Positions 43,696 to 54,212 of a DNA stretch of 64,000 bases are shown in pieces (the stretch's first letter is position 1; each line of letters begins with the position of its first letter). Where the stretch lies: assembly GCA_963681505.1 (NCBI GenBank), contig OY811972.1, positions 13,601,933 to 13,665,932 on the forward strand, written 5' to 3'. Source of the stretch: Eunapius fragilis. Lineage: Eukaryota; Porifera; Demospongiae; Spongillida; Spongillidae. Position numbers and translations under genes: made by a program. Under the pieces are notes generated by a model. That model was not told where the DNA came from. It worked only from the letters and a program-made list of their open reading frames with translations, and did no database searches.

Positions 43696-45206
43696 CAAGA
43701 CATTATAAAGACGACGCTAGCAAATATCTACCCTCGATAGTGTCCGCGTCGATACAGTCCATCCGCGATTATGTCCGCTATTTTTCTCTTGCCAACCAAC
43801 CTTCGTAAGCTAAACTTCGCATCGTTACTATCCGTTATTTGTCCTACAGTCCGCTCAGTACATTTTTGGGGTTCCCGTAGCCCGGACTATGTATATCGAG
43901 GGTAGACTGCATGTTCCATGCATTTTTTATCGGGAAAGCCTGCTGCCCAGTATGACGAGTTAAACCCAGATTGGGTACCGTTATCTTTTATTAGTTTCCT
44001 CCATTAAGGAGCTCTTGAACGGCACCCTGGCAATGGGAATAGGGGGAGCGGCTCAACCGAGTAAAATTACTGGCGGCAATGGAGGGCCCGTAGTCTCCTT
44101 TTAGTCATCTTCATGCATAGGGGCTTTGGGAGGTTGGCCTGGAGTAGGGGAGAGGCTTCTTGCCAGTTCTCGTTCAACCTCCTTTGCTTTAACCATGTCA
44201 TCTATGGGTAGGGATGGGACAATCAGTGAACCGATTTTTCTCTTTTTTGACGGCTGATTGCTCTCTTCTTATTCAGAGCTCGATAGCCCTTTACCTTTAT
44301 TGTCTGACATGACGTCAGCCCAGCTTTTCTGAGACTCCATCAACTTTAATGGATGCATGTGGACAAACGCAAATTTGTAAATGCTCTGACTTAATAGCCA
44401 TTACATCAAACCCTACGCGTTTCGTGGGGCCATGTGCCTCGCTACTCATCAGGGGTTTTGCATTCATCATATTATTATGCGTTTTGACAGCACCCGCCTA
44501 TATATATCAGTACACGCCAAGCGCTAAGCTTAATAGCTTAATTTCAACATCTGAATGAGGCTATTTATTACCACAATGTATGGGTAATTATTTGAAGGTA
44601 TATACCACTATGGGTATGTATACTACGGTCCTTATGGATCATTTTCCGCTCGGGTAGGGTCAGTGGTTGTAACTTATTTGCACTTCTCTTCGGAACCCAA
44701 AATCAAAATCAAATCAAAATCAACCGTTAATGATGGCAATATAGTGTTGACGTATCGTGCCTTAGCATCAGGGTCCAAGTTTTGAAAGAAACTGAAGCGG
44801 AATTAGACATCATCGCATGTGGTCTTGCGCCAGCTGTGCACCAAGATGGCGGCTTACGTCATTTTTAATGTAACGTGGTCACATGATGAAAAAGGTCTAT
44901 GTATATGGCACCTACTCCCGTAGGTTCCGATAATATAATTGCGCGAATTTAGACCTTATTGATCACATGCTGTAAACCACGGCGGATCGCGTATAAAATT
45001 ATACAGTACGGCGCTGACGCGTTCATGTATATGGCAGATTACGGAGTCGTCACGTGCATGGTACACGATAAAGGGACATGTAATAATACGTGTTTATTCA
45101 TACATGTAGTAAAAAGGAAAAGAATCCATGCAAACGCATCATGCATGCCTAACAAGGTTAAAATTGTACGATTAGTCCTCTTCTCCATCTTCGCCGACAG
45201 GATCGG
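43696..45206. other. Intergenic, no gene recognised
   Basis: Mixed unique sequence with short ORFs lacking recognisable domains, an AAATCAAAATC run at about 44700-44722 and a CAAGATGGCGGC box at about 44842. Confidence 0.45.
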
Positions 45207-46317
45207 CTACTGCTCTAATGTATAGCTTGCTTGAGTCCTTCTTACATACATGCCTGTACCAAAAGCGACAGCAGCGGCAGCAACACAGAACAGAGAAACA
45301 ACAGCAATAATGGTGATGTAATACTTCACAAGTCCTGTATATAGCGATTAAAATGCAGGTATGAAGAATCGAACTATGTAATTAATACATACAGCTCGCG
45401 AGCTTATTTGAACTCTGCATGTAGTATCCCTGTATAGTGCGAACAAAATTATCTTATAAATACACATGGAAGACTGTATCCACTCACAGCTCACGCGACG
45501 CTGAATTGAAACAATGCGGGCGCGCAACTAAACCAATATACACAGCTTAGAAAATGACGCGTACCGACTGTATTAATATTATACATAATTATAGTTATAA
45601 TTGTATATTTATTAATTCGGCTCATGCATTAATTGCTCGCACAGCGTATAACCGGCTACACATGCATGCAAGTACAATGAGTGAGTGCATGGACGAACCG
45701 TTTGCCACGTCGAACTCCGTGGAAGGTTCCAATAGAACAGAAGCGCTCGCTTGTGTAGGAAGCAAATGGAACTTGCTCAATGAAAGCGCTATTGATGGCG
45801 ATGCTGACGGAGAAACATAATTAAGCTGCTGACTACTGGGTGAGATGCTGTAACGCAGCTCTAACATTGTCGTACAGTTCTGGCCATGACAGTTGCAATA
45901 GAAATAGCTCTGCTTAGCCGTTGTCGCACCTTCTCCGATGCAATCGCGACTGCTGGCGCTGTCGTCGCACGAACTCTGTGACGAAAGAGGAATGCAGAGA
46001 GACGAATGAGTGTATTGGCCAGTCGAGTGCGAGTGGATGTACACTCCAGAGCATATCTCGCAGTTTTTGCATTGGGCAATGGTGCAATTTGAAAAGTCAG
46101 CCGAACAGCGCATCTCCGGGGTACCGTCAGTTAAGGAGTTTCCGACGGCGCACGTAGCTGGAACGGAGGTGCACGTGATGCAGCTCTCGGCCCTGCAGTC
46201 CCGGATCCGCGCGAAGCTATTCGGACTTAACCCGCAGCCGCTGGAATCGTCGGGCAGAACGGCTGCGCAGGTTTCAAGCAGGAACGCCACAATGACCAGC
46301 AGCCGCGCTATCTTCAT
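45207..46317 (-). CDS. Kinase-less TGF-beta receptor-like membrane protein
   Basis: The ectodomain exon begins at ATG 46317 with signal peptide MKIARLLVIVAFLLETCAA. It carries the family cysteine pattern: CRAESCITCTSVPATCAV, MRCSADFSNCTIAQCKNC, SLCIPLSSQSSCDDS, CNCHGQNCTTMLELRY. A membrane exon at 45334-45207 (acceptor TATACAG, phase 1) encodes LVKYYITIIAVVSLFCVAAA and a short tail ending SYTLEQ and TAG. The donor is unresolved: CCCA|GTAGTC at 45836 and ACG|GTTCGT at 45698 both give the required phase. If unspliced, the exon itself ends in a weakly hydrophobic segment (SLIVLACM) that might be a GPI signal. Unlike its paralogues, the signal peptide is not split by an intron; an acceptor-like CATACAG sits just upstream of the ATG. 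No kinase. Confidence 0.65.
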
Positions 46318-47428
46318 TGCCCAAGCCGAATTTCTGATTCCTGTATGGGGAAATACACCATGTGGCATTTTTGATATTGATATACGCTATAAACTTTTAT
46401 AGCAACGAGTTAAGAAATTATATATAGAGCCGCTTGATGCATGTTACTGTATATACTCTTATTAATTGCACTTTACTTTGTTATACTGATCGGAAATTAG
46501 GGAAGTTGGCACGGAACATGTATTGAAGCAGCATCATCGCCTCAACCGCCAAAGCATTCTCGTCTCTAGTCTGGCAAGTACAGAAATGAAGCTATGCAAA
46601 TCAGCACGTGCAGCAAAAGCCCTTGCCAAATGAGACATATACATGGAACGAAGTCACAGAGACGCAAAATACAATTTTATGCATGATTCAAATGGTGTCA
46701 TTAGCTTGTAAGGATGGCCCTGCATGGTGTTTGCTTGCACAAGCGTGATGCCGAGCCTGCCATATATAGAACTCCCAAAACTTGGGATTTGCTGCGTGCA
46801 TGCATATTATGAGATGGCTACACGCATGACTACTGATACGCTACCATATATATTTGCTTGTAAACTTTATCTCTTCAAACGCTCCCGGTTTTAAAGCCTC
46901 TGCGAGCAAAGTATACTGTGCACTAATGCCATCCTATCTGATTCTTGTGAACACCAAATAAAAATATGTGATTGGTTGTTTTGTTTTATTCAAAAAAGAG
47001 AGATATTCGCAAATACCTATCCGTTCGAATACCAAAGTGATATACTATAAAATCGATTGTTAAATATTATATGCCCGATAATATCAGTTTCTCCATTTGG
47101 AGGTACTTCGGTATCCGTCAATTGGAATTGAAAATTCAGTCGCTTATTATTCAAATATAATTTTAGATGCAGTATCCGTGGATATCTGGGTAAAATTATA
47201 AATTGTGTATCTCGTTATTCGTTCGACCAGCTAGTGGATGATTTGGGCAGTGGCACATGATACAATCATATATCTACCATGATACCATCGCCTTCGTCGG
47301 CGCAAGTTCAGCTTCTGCACACGATTGCTAGCCTTAATTATCAAAAGTGTGCATGGGCATTGGCTGAAGGTCCCTCACATGTAACCAATGAAGATGATTT
47401 TTGCCGTATCAGGGCCGGTGTCACAGGA
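46318..47428. other. Intergenic, no gene seen
   Basis: AT-rich unique DNA. ORFs here are short and undistinguished. Confidence 0.5.
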
Positions 47429-47680
47429 AAAATGGAATCCCTGAAAAATTTGCACCCCCGTGCCTTTTTTCCTAGGAATTTTGGCACACCCACTCCAATT
47501 TTGGAAACTGAGCATCCCTTTAGGAAAATAGGCATCCCTTAGCATAGCCATTTTCCCGGCGGCCTAGAATTTTTGGCACCCCACTCCAATTTTCCTAGGA
47601 AACTCAGCATCCCTATAAGGAAAATAGGCATCCCTTAGCATAGCCATTTCTCCTAGCAATTTTGGAACACCCTCGGATTC
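47429..47680. repeat. ~100-bp tandem repeat, 2-3 degenerate copies
   Basis: Repeated blocks CACTCCAATTTT, AGCATCCCT, AGGAAAATAGGCATCCCTTA and GCATAGCCATTT occur twice and partly a third time. Confidence 0.8.
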
Positions 47681-47742
47681 CTTAATACAATAATGGAATC
47701 TAGAATACTATTCACTGGCCTTCTGGCATGTAAGAAAGCGGA

Positions 47743-48011
47743 TGTGGAAGCCCAGTCTTCCATGGAGGTGAATGAGACGATTCACACGCTGAATGTCGGG
47801 CGGGAGCGACCCCTATTCAAGTGATTCAGAACATTATTGTTGGTGTGCATAGTTTATGTTGTTGTTACGCACTCACCATAGAGAGGTGTAAGGTTCTCAA
47901 CCTTAGTCGCGTATAAATATGTACACGCTGTGCAATTGAGAGGAGAATAAGTCGAAGTATCCTTGGCGTAATACGGCGAGCGTCGTTGGCGCGATAACGG
48001 ACTCTATCACA
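47743..48011 (+). repeat. 5' LTR
   Basis: 269 bases, TGTGGAAGCC...ACTCTATCACA. It contains a TATA-like GTATAAATATG. It differs from the 3' LTR by one extra GTT unit and only a few substitutions, so the insertion is recent. Confidence 0.93.
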
Positions 48012-48094
48012 TTTGGTGGCAGCGGTGGGATCCGATCAGTCGAACAGTTGGTTGACAATACCACGCGGATCCCAATATTATCATTGAACGGTGG

Positions 48095-50092
48095 ATGACC
48101 ACGCGTTCCGGTAAAGAATATAAAAGTCCGACGATAGCAGAGGGTATGGAAGAAATTCTCAAGGCGCTTATGGAAGACCGCCGCCGGTACGAAGAGGACG
48201 AGCGAGCGCGACGTAAGGAGGAGGCGGAAGAGCAGGCGCGACGGGTGCAGGAAGAGCGACAGCGACGTGAAGAAATAGAGCAAGCGCGACGTAAGGAGGA
48301 AGCCGGCGAGCGAGCGCGGCTGGAGGAAGAGCGGAAGATACGGGAGCAACAATTCGTGGTGGAACGTAGGGAGATGCAGGAGCGCATGGAGGCACTAGTC
48401 AGACTAGTGAAAACTCCGACTGAGACGCCAGGAGGATCTAAGAACCCAGTGGGGTTAAGTGTGAAGCTGGCCCCCCTTTCCGAGAAGGATGACATTGAGG
48501 CGTATCTGGTCACATTTGAAAGAATAATGACGGCTCAGAAGGTTGATAAAGGCCGATGGTCGCAATTCTTGACACCGCAGTTAACAGGTAGGGCCCAGTT
48601 GGCATTTGCGGCTCTCCCGTCAGAAAGCGCTGCCGACTACGACGCTATCAAGGCTGCGGTACTGGCGAGGTATGATATTAACGAGGAAGCCTATCGGAAG
48701 AGGTTTCGCTCTTCAACACGGAGTGAGGGTGAAACTAATCGTGAGGTTGCGGTTCGGCTGATGGATTTACTCCAGAAATGGACGAAGACGTGTAAGACAG
48801 TCGATGACGTGCAGCAGTTTATTGGAAAGGAGCAGTTCTTGGAAACGCTGAGTAACCCCGAGCAGAAACTTTGGGTGATGGAGAAGAAACCAAAAACGAG
48901 TATCGCAGCAGGCGAACTGGCGGATGAATACGAGCAGGCGAGGCAGCCTGGCTTACAGAAGGCGCGGTATGGTCATCAGGTGGGTACCCAGAAACCCATG
49001 AGCCAAACCAATTCAACGCCAAGGTGCGATTTTTGCGGCTTGCTTGGTCACATGGATAAGGAGTGTCGCAAGAAGGCAAGCACGAGCAAAGGAGGTGCAG
49101 AAAAGGCAAGACTAAGGTGCTTCAACTGCAAGAAGCAGGGGCACGTATCTCGAGAATGCCCTGAAAAAGTGTTGATGTGTTTCGAAGATGCCGATATTAC
49201 ACAGTCGGGACCATGGGTAGCAGGTTTAGTGGAGGGACGGAAAGTGTCCCGAATACTGTTGGACACCGGTTGTACCCGAACAATGGTGAGGCAACAGTGG
49301 GTTCCCGCCGAGAAGATCATAGACGGGAAGATGGTGTCCATTCGTTGTGCTCACGGAGACACTAAGCTGTACAACCTAGCGGACATGACCCTACGCATAC
49401 GAGGAGTCCCAGTTAAGGTCGAGGCGGCAGTGGCCGAACGTTTACCAGTTGACGTGATACTGGGGACAGACGTTCCCGAGTTGGGCAACCTAATAAGGGA
49501 TCAGACTACAAAGAGAGACAAGGCTAAGCCGGCGTGGCCTCGACAAGAAGACGTAATGGTGGTGCTAACAAGAGCACGAGCCAGACAGCAGCTAGAAGAA
49601 GAAATGGTTCGAAGGGCACGGCAGGAACGGTCAGGAGTACGGCCAAACGCTATTCCAGAGGATGGCCAGGAACAGTTACGTTTGGCCGGGAAAATAGCAG
49701 AAGGGCAACGACACGAGGCTACCAACGTCGAAGCGGCGATTGGTCCAGCTAAGCGGCCGGACAGTACGGACCTGAACCAGATCGTGTTGACCCCAGATGC
49801 TCGAAACGAGGTACCAGGAGAAAAGGGCCTCAACATATCGTCAAGGGATCTTGGTCGTTCACAGCAGTGTGATCCATCGCTCCGGGTAGTGTGGGAGAAG
49901 GCTGAACAGTCTAACGGCCCTAATGTGGAGTTCTTCAAGAGAGATAGATGGCCTGCTTTATCGGAGATGGAGACCTCCAGGACGCAGCGAGGAATACGAG
50001 TGGGAGCAACTGGTCTTGCCGAAGCAGTGCAGGAAAACAGTGTTAGAGTTGGCCCACGATATTCCTATGGCTGGTCATCAAGGCCGGGATAA
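48095..50092 (+). pseudogene. Gag-protease ORF of the gypsy element
   Basis: 665 codons open. Residues about 20-115 are a charged, Glu/Arg-rich coiled coil. Gag follows, with two CCHC knuckles (CDFCGLLGHMDKEC from 311, CFNCKKQGHVSREC from 342). The aspartic protease has LLDTGCTRTM (DTG at 390-392) and a second ILGTD motif. Past about residue 610 the frame leaves the integrase homology, which continues in another frame, marking a frame break near 49950. Gag and protease themselves are unbroken. Confidence 0.85.
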
Positions 50093-51189
50093 GACAAGGC
50101 AGCGTATTCTACGCAGGTTTTATTGGCCGTCCTTATTCAAGGATACGGAAATGTATTGCAAGAGTTGCCGGGTTTGTCAGAAGTCATCTAAGCGAGGGGT
50201 AAAGCCAGCTCCGTTGGTACCACTACCGGTCATATATATCGGAACCATTCAGCAGAGTGGCCATGGACGTAGTGGGTCCCCTTCCTCGCAACCAAGCGGG
50301 AAATCGTTATATTCTGGTGGTGTGCGATTATGCTACGCGCTACCCCGAAGCCATACCACTGAGAGCCATCGACGCGGAACATATCGCGGAAGAACTAATC
50401 AAGTTATTCGCTAGAGTGGGAGTGCCTAAAGAAATCCTCACGGATCAAGGCAGTAACTTCATGTCACAGCTGCTGGCGGAATTGTACCGACTGCTGGGGG
50501 TTAAGGCGATCCGAACTAGTCCCTACCACCCTCAGACGGATGGTCTCGTCGAGCGGTTCAATCAAACGTTGAAGGGAATGCTGAGGAAGACGGCACATGA
50601 CGGAGGAAAATACTGGGACAAGCAAATCCCATAATTGCTATTTGCGTACCGCGAGGTGCCACAATCTTCTACAGGGTTTTCCCCATTCGAGCTATTGTAT
50701 GGTCGAGATGTGAGAGGCCCCTTAGACATCCTACGTGAGACGTGGGAAGCGAGCCCCAAGAGTGAGGAAACGGTTGTTAGCCATGTATTGGAGACGCAGC
50801 GACGGTTGAAGGAGATGGCCGACATAGTAGAAGAGAACCTAGTGATACGGCAGGGAGCACAGAAACAGTGGTACGACAAGAGGGCACGTTTGAGGGAATT
50901 CAAATCCGGAGATCCAGTTTTAGTATTGTTACCTACGACGACAGACAAGCTTACAGCTCAGTGGCAAGGATCTTATCAAGTGCTAGAACGGAAGGGCAAG
51001 GTGACCTATTCGGTTGATATGCACGACAAAAGGAAACGAACGAGAGTCTTCCATGTGAACATGCTGAAGGCATTTCAGGTGCGTTCGGAGGAGACATGTT
51101 TTTTGGAGGAAGTTTTACAGGAAGGAGTAGACGAAATTCCAGCATGGAAGGATGATATGGTGGGCGAGGCGAGTTTCGGTGAACAGTAA
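49930..51189 (+). pseudogene. Integrase region of the gypsy element
   Basis: HHCC finger (GHQGRDKTR...CKSCRVCQ) at about 50070-50190. A frame change follows at about 50240, then the catalytic core: MDVVGPLP, ILTDQGSNF and DGLVERFNQTLKG give the D, D and E. A TAA at 50632-50634 interrupts the end of the core; after it come FAYREVPQSSTGFSPFELLYG and a GPY/F-like C-terminal module (QWQGSYQVLERKGKVTYSVD). It lies upstream of RT, unlike ordinary gypsy elements. Confidence 0.85.
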
Positions 51190-51210
51190 AGTCCTGACCA
51201 AACCTTACAG

Positions 51211-52600
51211 ATGAAGGGAGTGATGGATGAATTTCAGGAGATCTTCAGCAATCGACCTGGTAGAACCAACTTGATGCAGCATCACATTAGGACAGTAGAT
51301 GCTCGTCCTGTAAGGATGCGTCCATACCGATTACCCCATGCATATCGCGAGACAGTACTCGAGGAGTTAGAAGAGATGGAACAGCACGGAATCATCGAGC
51401 AGTCTACTAGCGAGTGGTCATCGCCAATTGTCTTGGTCAAGAAAAAAGATGGAACGATGCGGGTATGCGTTGACTATCGCCGACTGAATGCCGTTACACA
51501 GGTAGAAGCATATCCCATGCCCAGAATAGATGAGATCATTGACCAACTTGGAAAAGCGAGGTATATCTCAACTCTCGACCTTACGAAGGGTTATTGGCAA
51601 ATGCCTGTGGCCGTGAAAGATCGACCTAAAACCGCATTCGTCACACCAAGGGGTTTATTTCAATTTCGGGTAATGCCGTTTGGATTGAATGGTGCACCGG
51701 CTTCCTTCCAACGACTCACGGATACTTTGGTGAGAGGCTGCGAAGCTTTTGCAGCAGCGTACCTAGATGATGTGGTGATCTACAGCAGCTAGTACCTGGA
51801 GAGGTCATATCGAACATCTGCGAACGGTTTTGCAACGCATCAAGGATGCAAATTTGACTGTGAAGTTGGCTAAGTGTCAATTCGGGATGAAGGAATGTGT
51901 TTACCTTAGACATGTTGTGGGGAACGGTACAGTCCGACCGGAGACGAATAAGATCGGTGCTGTCGAATCCTTCCCTCGTCCTGAGACTAAGCGGGAGGTC
52001 AGAGGATTTTTGGGTCTTACGGGATATTACCGTCGATTTATCCCAGACTATGCTACGATAGCGTTACCTTTGACAGACTTAACTAGGACGTCGCCAAACG
52101 TAGTACAGTGGAACGAGGAGTGCACCAAGGCTTTTGAAACGCTTAAAAGATGTCTATGTTGGTGACCCTGTTCTGAAGAGCCCGGATTTCACACAACCGT
52201 TTGTTCTCCAAACCGATGCTTCAGATAGAGGAGCGGGAGCGGTCCTGAGCCAACGTGGAGCTGATGGGGAGGAACACCCTGTTGCGTATTACAGCAGGAA
52301 ATTTCTACCAAGAGAGGAGCGATACTCGACTGTTGAGAAGGAATGTCTTGCGATTAAACTCGCGATCGCGGCATTTCGAGTGTACTTGTTGGGACGAAGA
52401 TTTACCATCCAAACGGATCATCGCTCACTCGAATGGTTAGATAAGCTTAAGGAGAGCAACCCCCGGTTATGCAGATGGAGTCTCTCACTACAGCCTTATC
52501 TGTACACAGTGGAGCATAGACCTGGCAAGGCTAATGGGAATGCAGACTGTCTCTCACGATGCGCAACAAACAAGTTTGTTGTAGGAGAGGAGAGGAAGGA
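51211..52600 (+). pseudogene. Reverse transcriptase and RNase H of the gypsy element
   Basis: RT motifs in order: VKKKDGTMRVCVDYRRLN, TLDLTKGYWQ, FGLNGAPASFQRL, YLDDVVIYS. A TAG at 51790 with a frame change follows the YLDD block, and another frame change lies near 52140. RNase H follows (FVLQTDASDRGAGAVL, VEKECLAI, QTDHRSLEWL, GNADCLSR). The 3' LTR begins right after a polypurine run. Confidence 0.9.
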
Positions 52601-52601
52601 G

Positions 52602-52867
52602 TGTGGAAGCCCAGTCTTCCATGGAGGTGAATGAGACGATTCACACGCTGAATGTCGGGCGGGAGCAACCCCTATTCAAGTGATTCAGAACATTATTGTT
52701 GGTGTGCATAGTTTATGTTGTTACGCACTCACCATAGAGAGGTGTAAGGTTCTCAACCTTAGTCGCGTATAAATATGTACACGCTGTGCAATTGAGAGGA
52801 GAATAAGTTGAAGTATCCTTGGCGTAATACGGCGAGCGTCGTTGGCGCGATAACGGACTCTATCACA
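52602..52867 (+). repeat. 3' LTR
   Basis: 266 bases, same termini as the 5' LTR; followed by the target duplicate GCGGA. Confidence 0.93.
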
Positions 52868-52921
52868 GCGGAGGACAATTTCAAGGCTTTTAAACTGTTT
52901 CAGAATGTTGAAGTTAGTTAT

Positions 52922-53650
52922 CTATATGCCTTCATCTTGATGCAAGCTAAGCTTAGTTTCTCGTGGTGAATGCTTGAGCCATTTGAATGTTTCTCCACAT
53001 TTGGCATATATATAAATTGTTGTATTAATCAATGATGCTGCTGCAATCACCTCCAATTCTGTAGCCCAAGTGCCCAGAGTCTGCATACTTGATCGCTTCA
53101 TATAGCTTTCCATAGAGCCAACAGGGGATCCAAGGGAGGATAACACTGGATCTGTTGATTTGTGGATCATGTATGTTGTGATCAGCAGATGCAGTTCTTC
53201 ATGAAACTCCTGTGATCCTGTTACAGCTAGAGAAACAGACCGAAAGAAACAATTTCCACCTGCAGCAATCCTAGCTGTTGCTAATGGGCAGTGTGACACA
53301 GCAATCATTGATGGCTGTGTCAAATGAGGGTGATTCACATGGATGAATGTCAACCCTAGAAGAGCACACCTCTCCTCTTGCCACTCACTGCAAACTGGCT
53401 GGTAGTTGATATGATCATTCTGCTCTTCGTTGGTATTCTCTAAAACCCGAGATGATATGCTGCTGCTGCTGCTACAATGTTCTTCATATTCTAGTAACCC
53501 ATCAATGGTAAAATCCTTATCAATAAAAAAACTTCTTTTATATCCGACCCACTCACACAATTCATCTGGATCATAAGGACTCATTAGAAAATAAATTTTC
53601 CTAAGTACATGAACAGGCTTCAACTGGGCTTTGGTGGATCTGCTCCACAC
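52922..53650 (-). pseudogene. OTU-type cysteine protease ORF of the transposon
   Basis: 242 codons. The catalytic block reads AAGGNCFFRSVSLAVTGS (Cys134). In active OTU proteases the word is ADGNC, so the Asp is Gly here. A second block, TWATELEVIAAASLINTTIY, matches the conserved WGxxxEL/AxA region. The frame stops right after LHQDEGI, before the expected H-Y of the catalytic His motif. It was probably once a deubiquitinase-like domain fused to or following the transposase; now inactive on two counts. Confidence 0.75.
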
Positions 53651-53792
53651 TTAAAGCAGCTCAATTCCTTTAACCAAGCAATGTATAGTTCCTATGTATG
53701 ATAGGACTTTTCCTTTGAATTCAGCAAACTCAGCATGCAGGTTTTCATTGACAATAACAAAATTTCCACCCAGGACTTCTTGCAATGGAAAA

Positions 53793-54158
53793 TTACCATG
53801 CATAAAACTCACGGAAGTCTATCCATAGAGAGACATCTATGTCTTTACTCAATGCATATTCCTCTTGCTGCAGATCCAGTTCTGCGTTCTGTAGAGAATA
53901 AATTACAATAAAAGAGTACATCACAACATTACAGCTAGATTTTACATCAAACTCTTCATCATCTTCTTTGGCTTCATAATAGGATGTACATGCTCCTGAC
54001 CTCCATAGACGTAAAATGTTCAGAGAATACAACTGCTCCTCGAGTTCTGATACATGTTCCATTATTTCCCGCTCTGGACTGTAAATTTGCTGTTCTTCGT
54101 TCTGACATCCTTGCTCCTTTTCATTATCCTTTTCTTCATGGTGAACCTTGTCACCCAT
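53793..54158 (-). pseudogene. Acidic linker ORF of the transposon
   Basis: 121 codons, rich in Glu/Asp/Gln, beginning MGDKVHHEEKDNEKEQ. No domain recognised. It sits between the GPY/F-like end and the OTU ORF and is likely a remnant of the same protein. Confidence 0.45.
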
Positions 54159-54212
54159 ACCTTTTCCATTAGCTGCCTCTTGTTCACCTGCACACTCACT
54201 GTCACTGTTGTC

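Larger units (their letters stand above)
47743..52867 (+). mobile_element. Gypsy-family LTR retrotransposon with integrase before RT (Gmr1-type order)
   Basis: Complete insertion: LTRs 47743-48011 and 52602-52867 (TGTGG...TCACA), flanked by the 5-bp duplication GCGGA at 47738-47742 and 52868-52872. The primer-binding site TGGTGGCAGCGGTGGGAT at 48015 is complementary to a tRNA-Leu 3' end. A polypurine run lies at 52583-52601. Domain order is gag, protease, integrase, RT, RNase H. Several frame changes and stops separate the domains, so it cannot move by itself. Confidence 0.92.
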
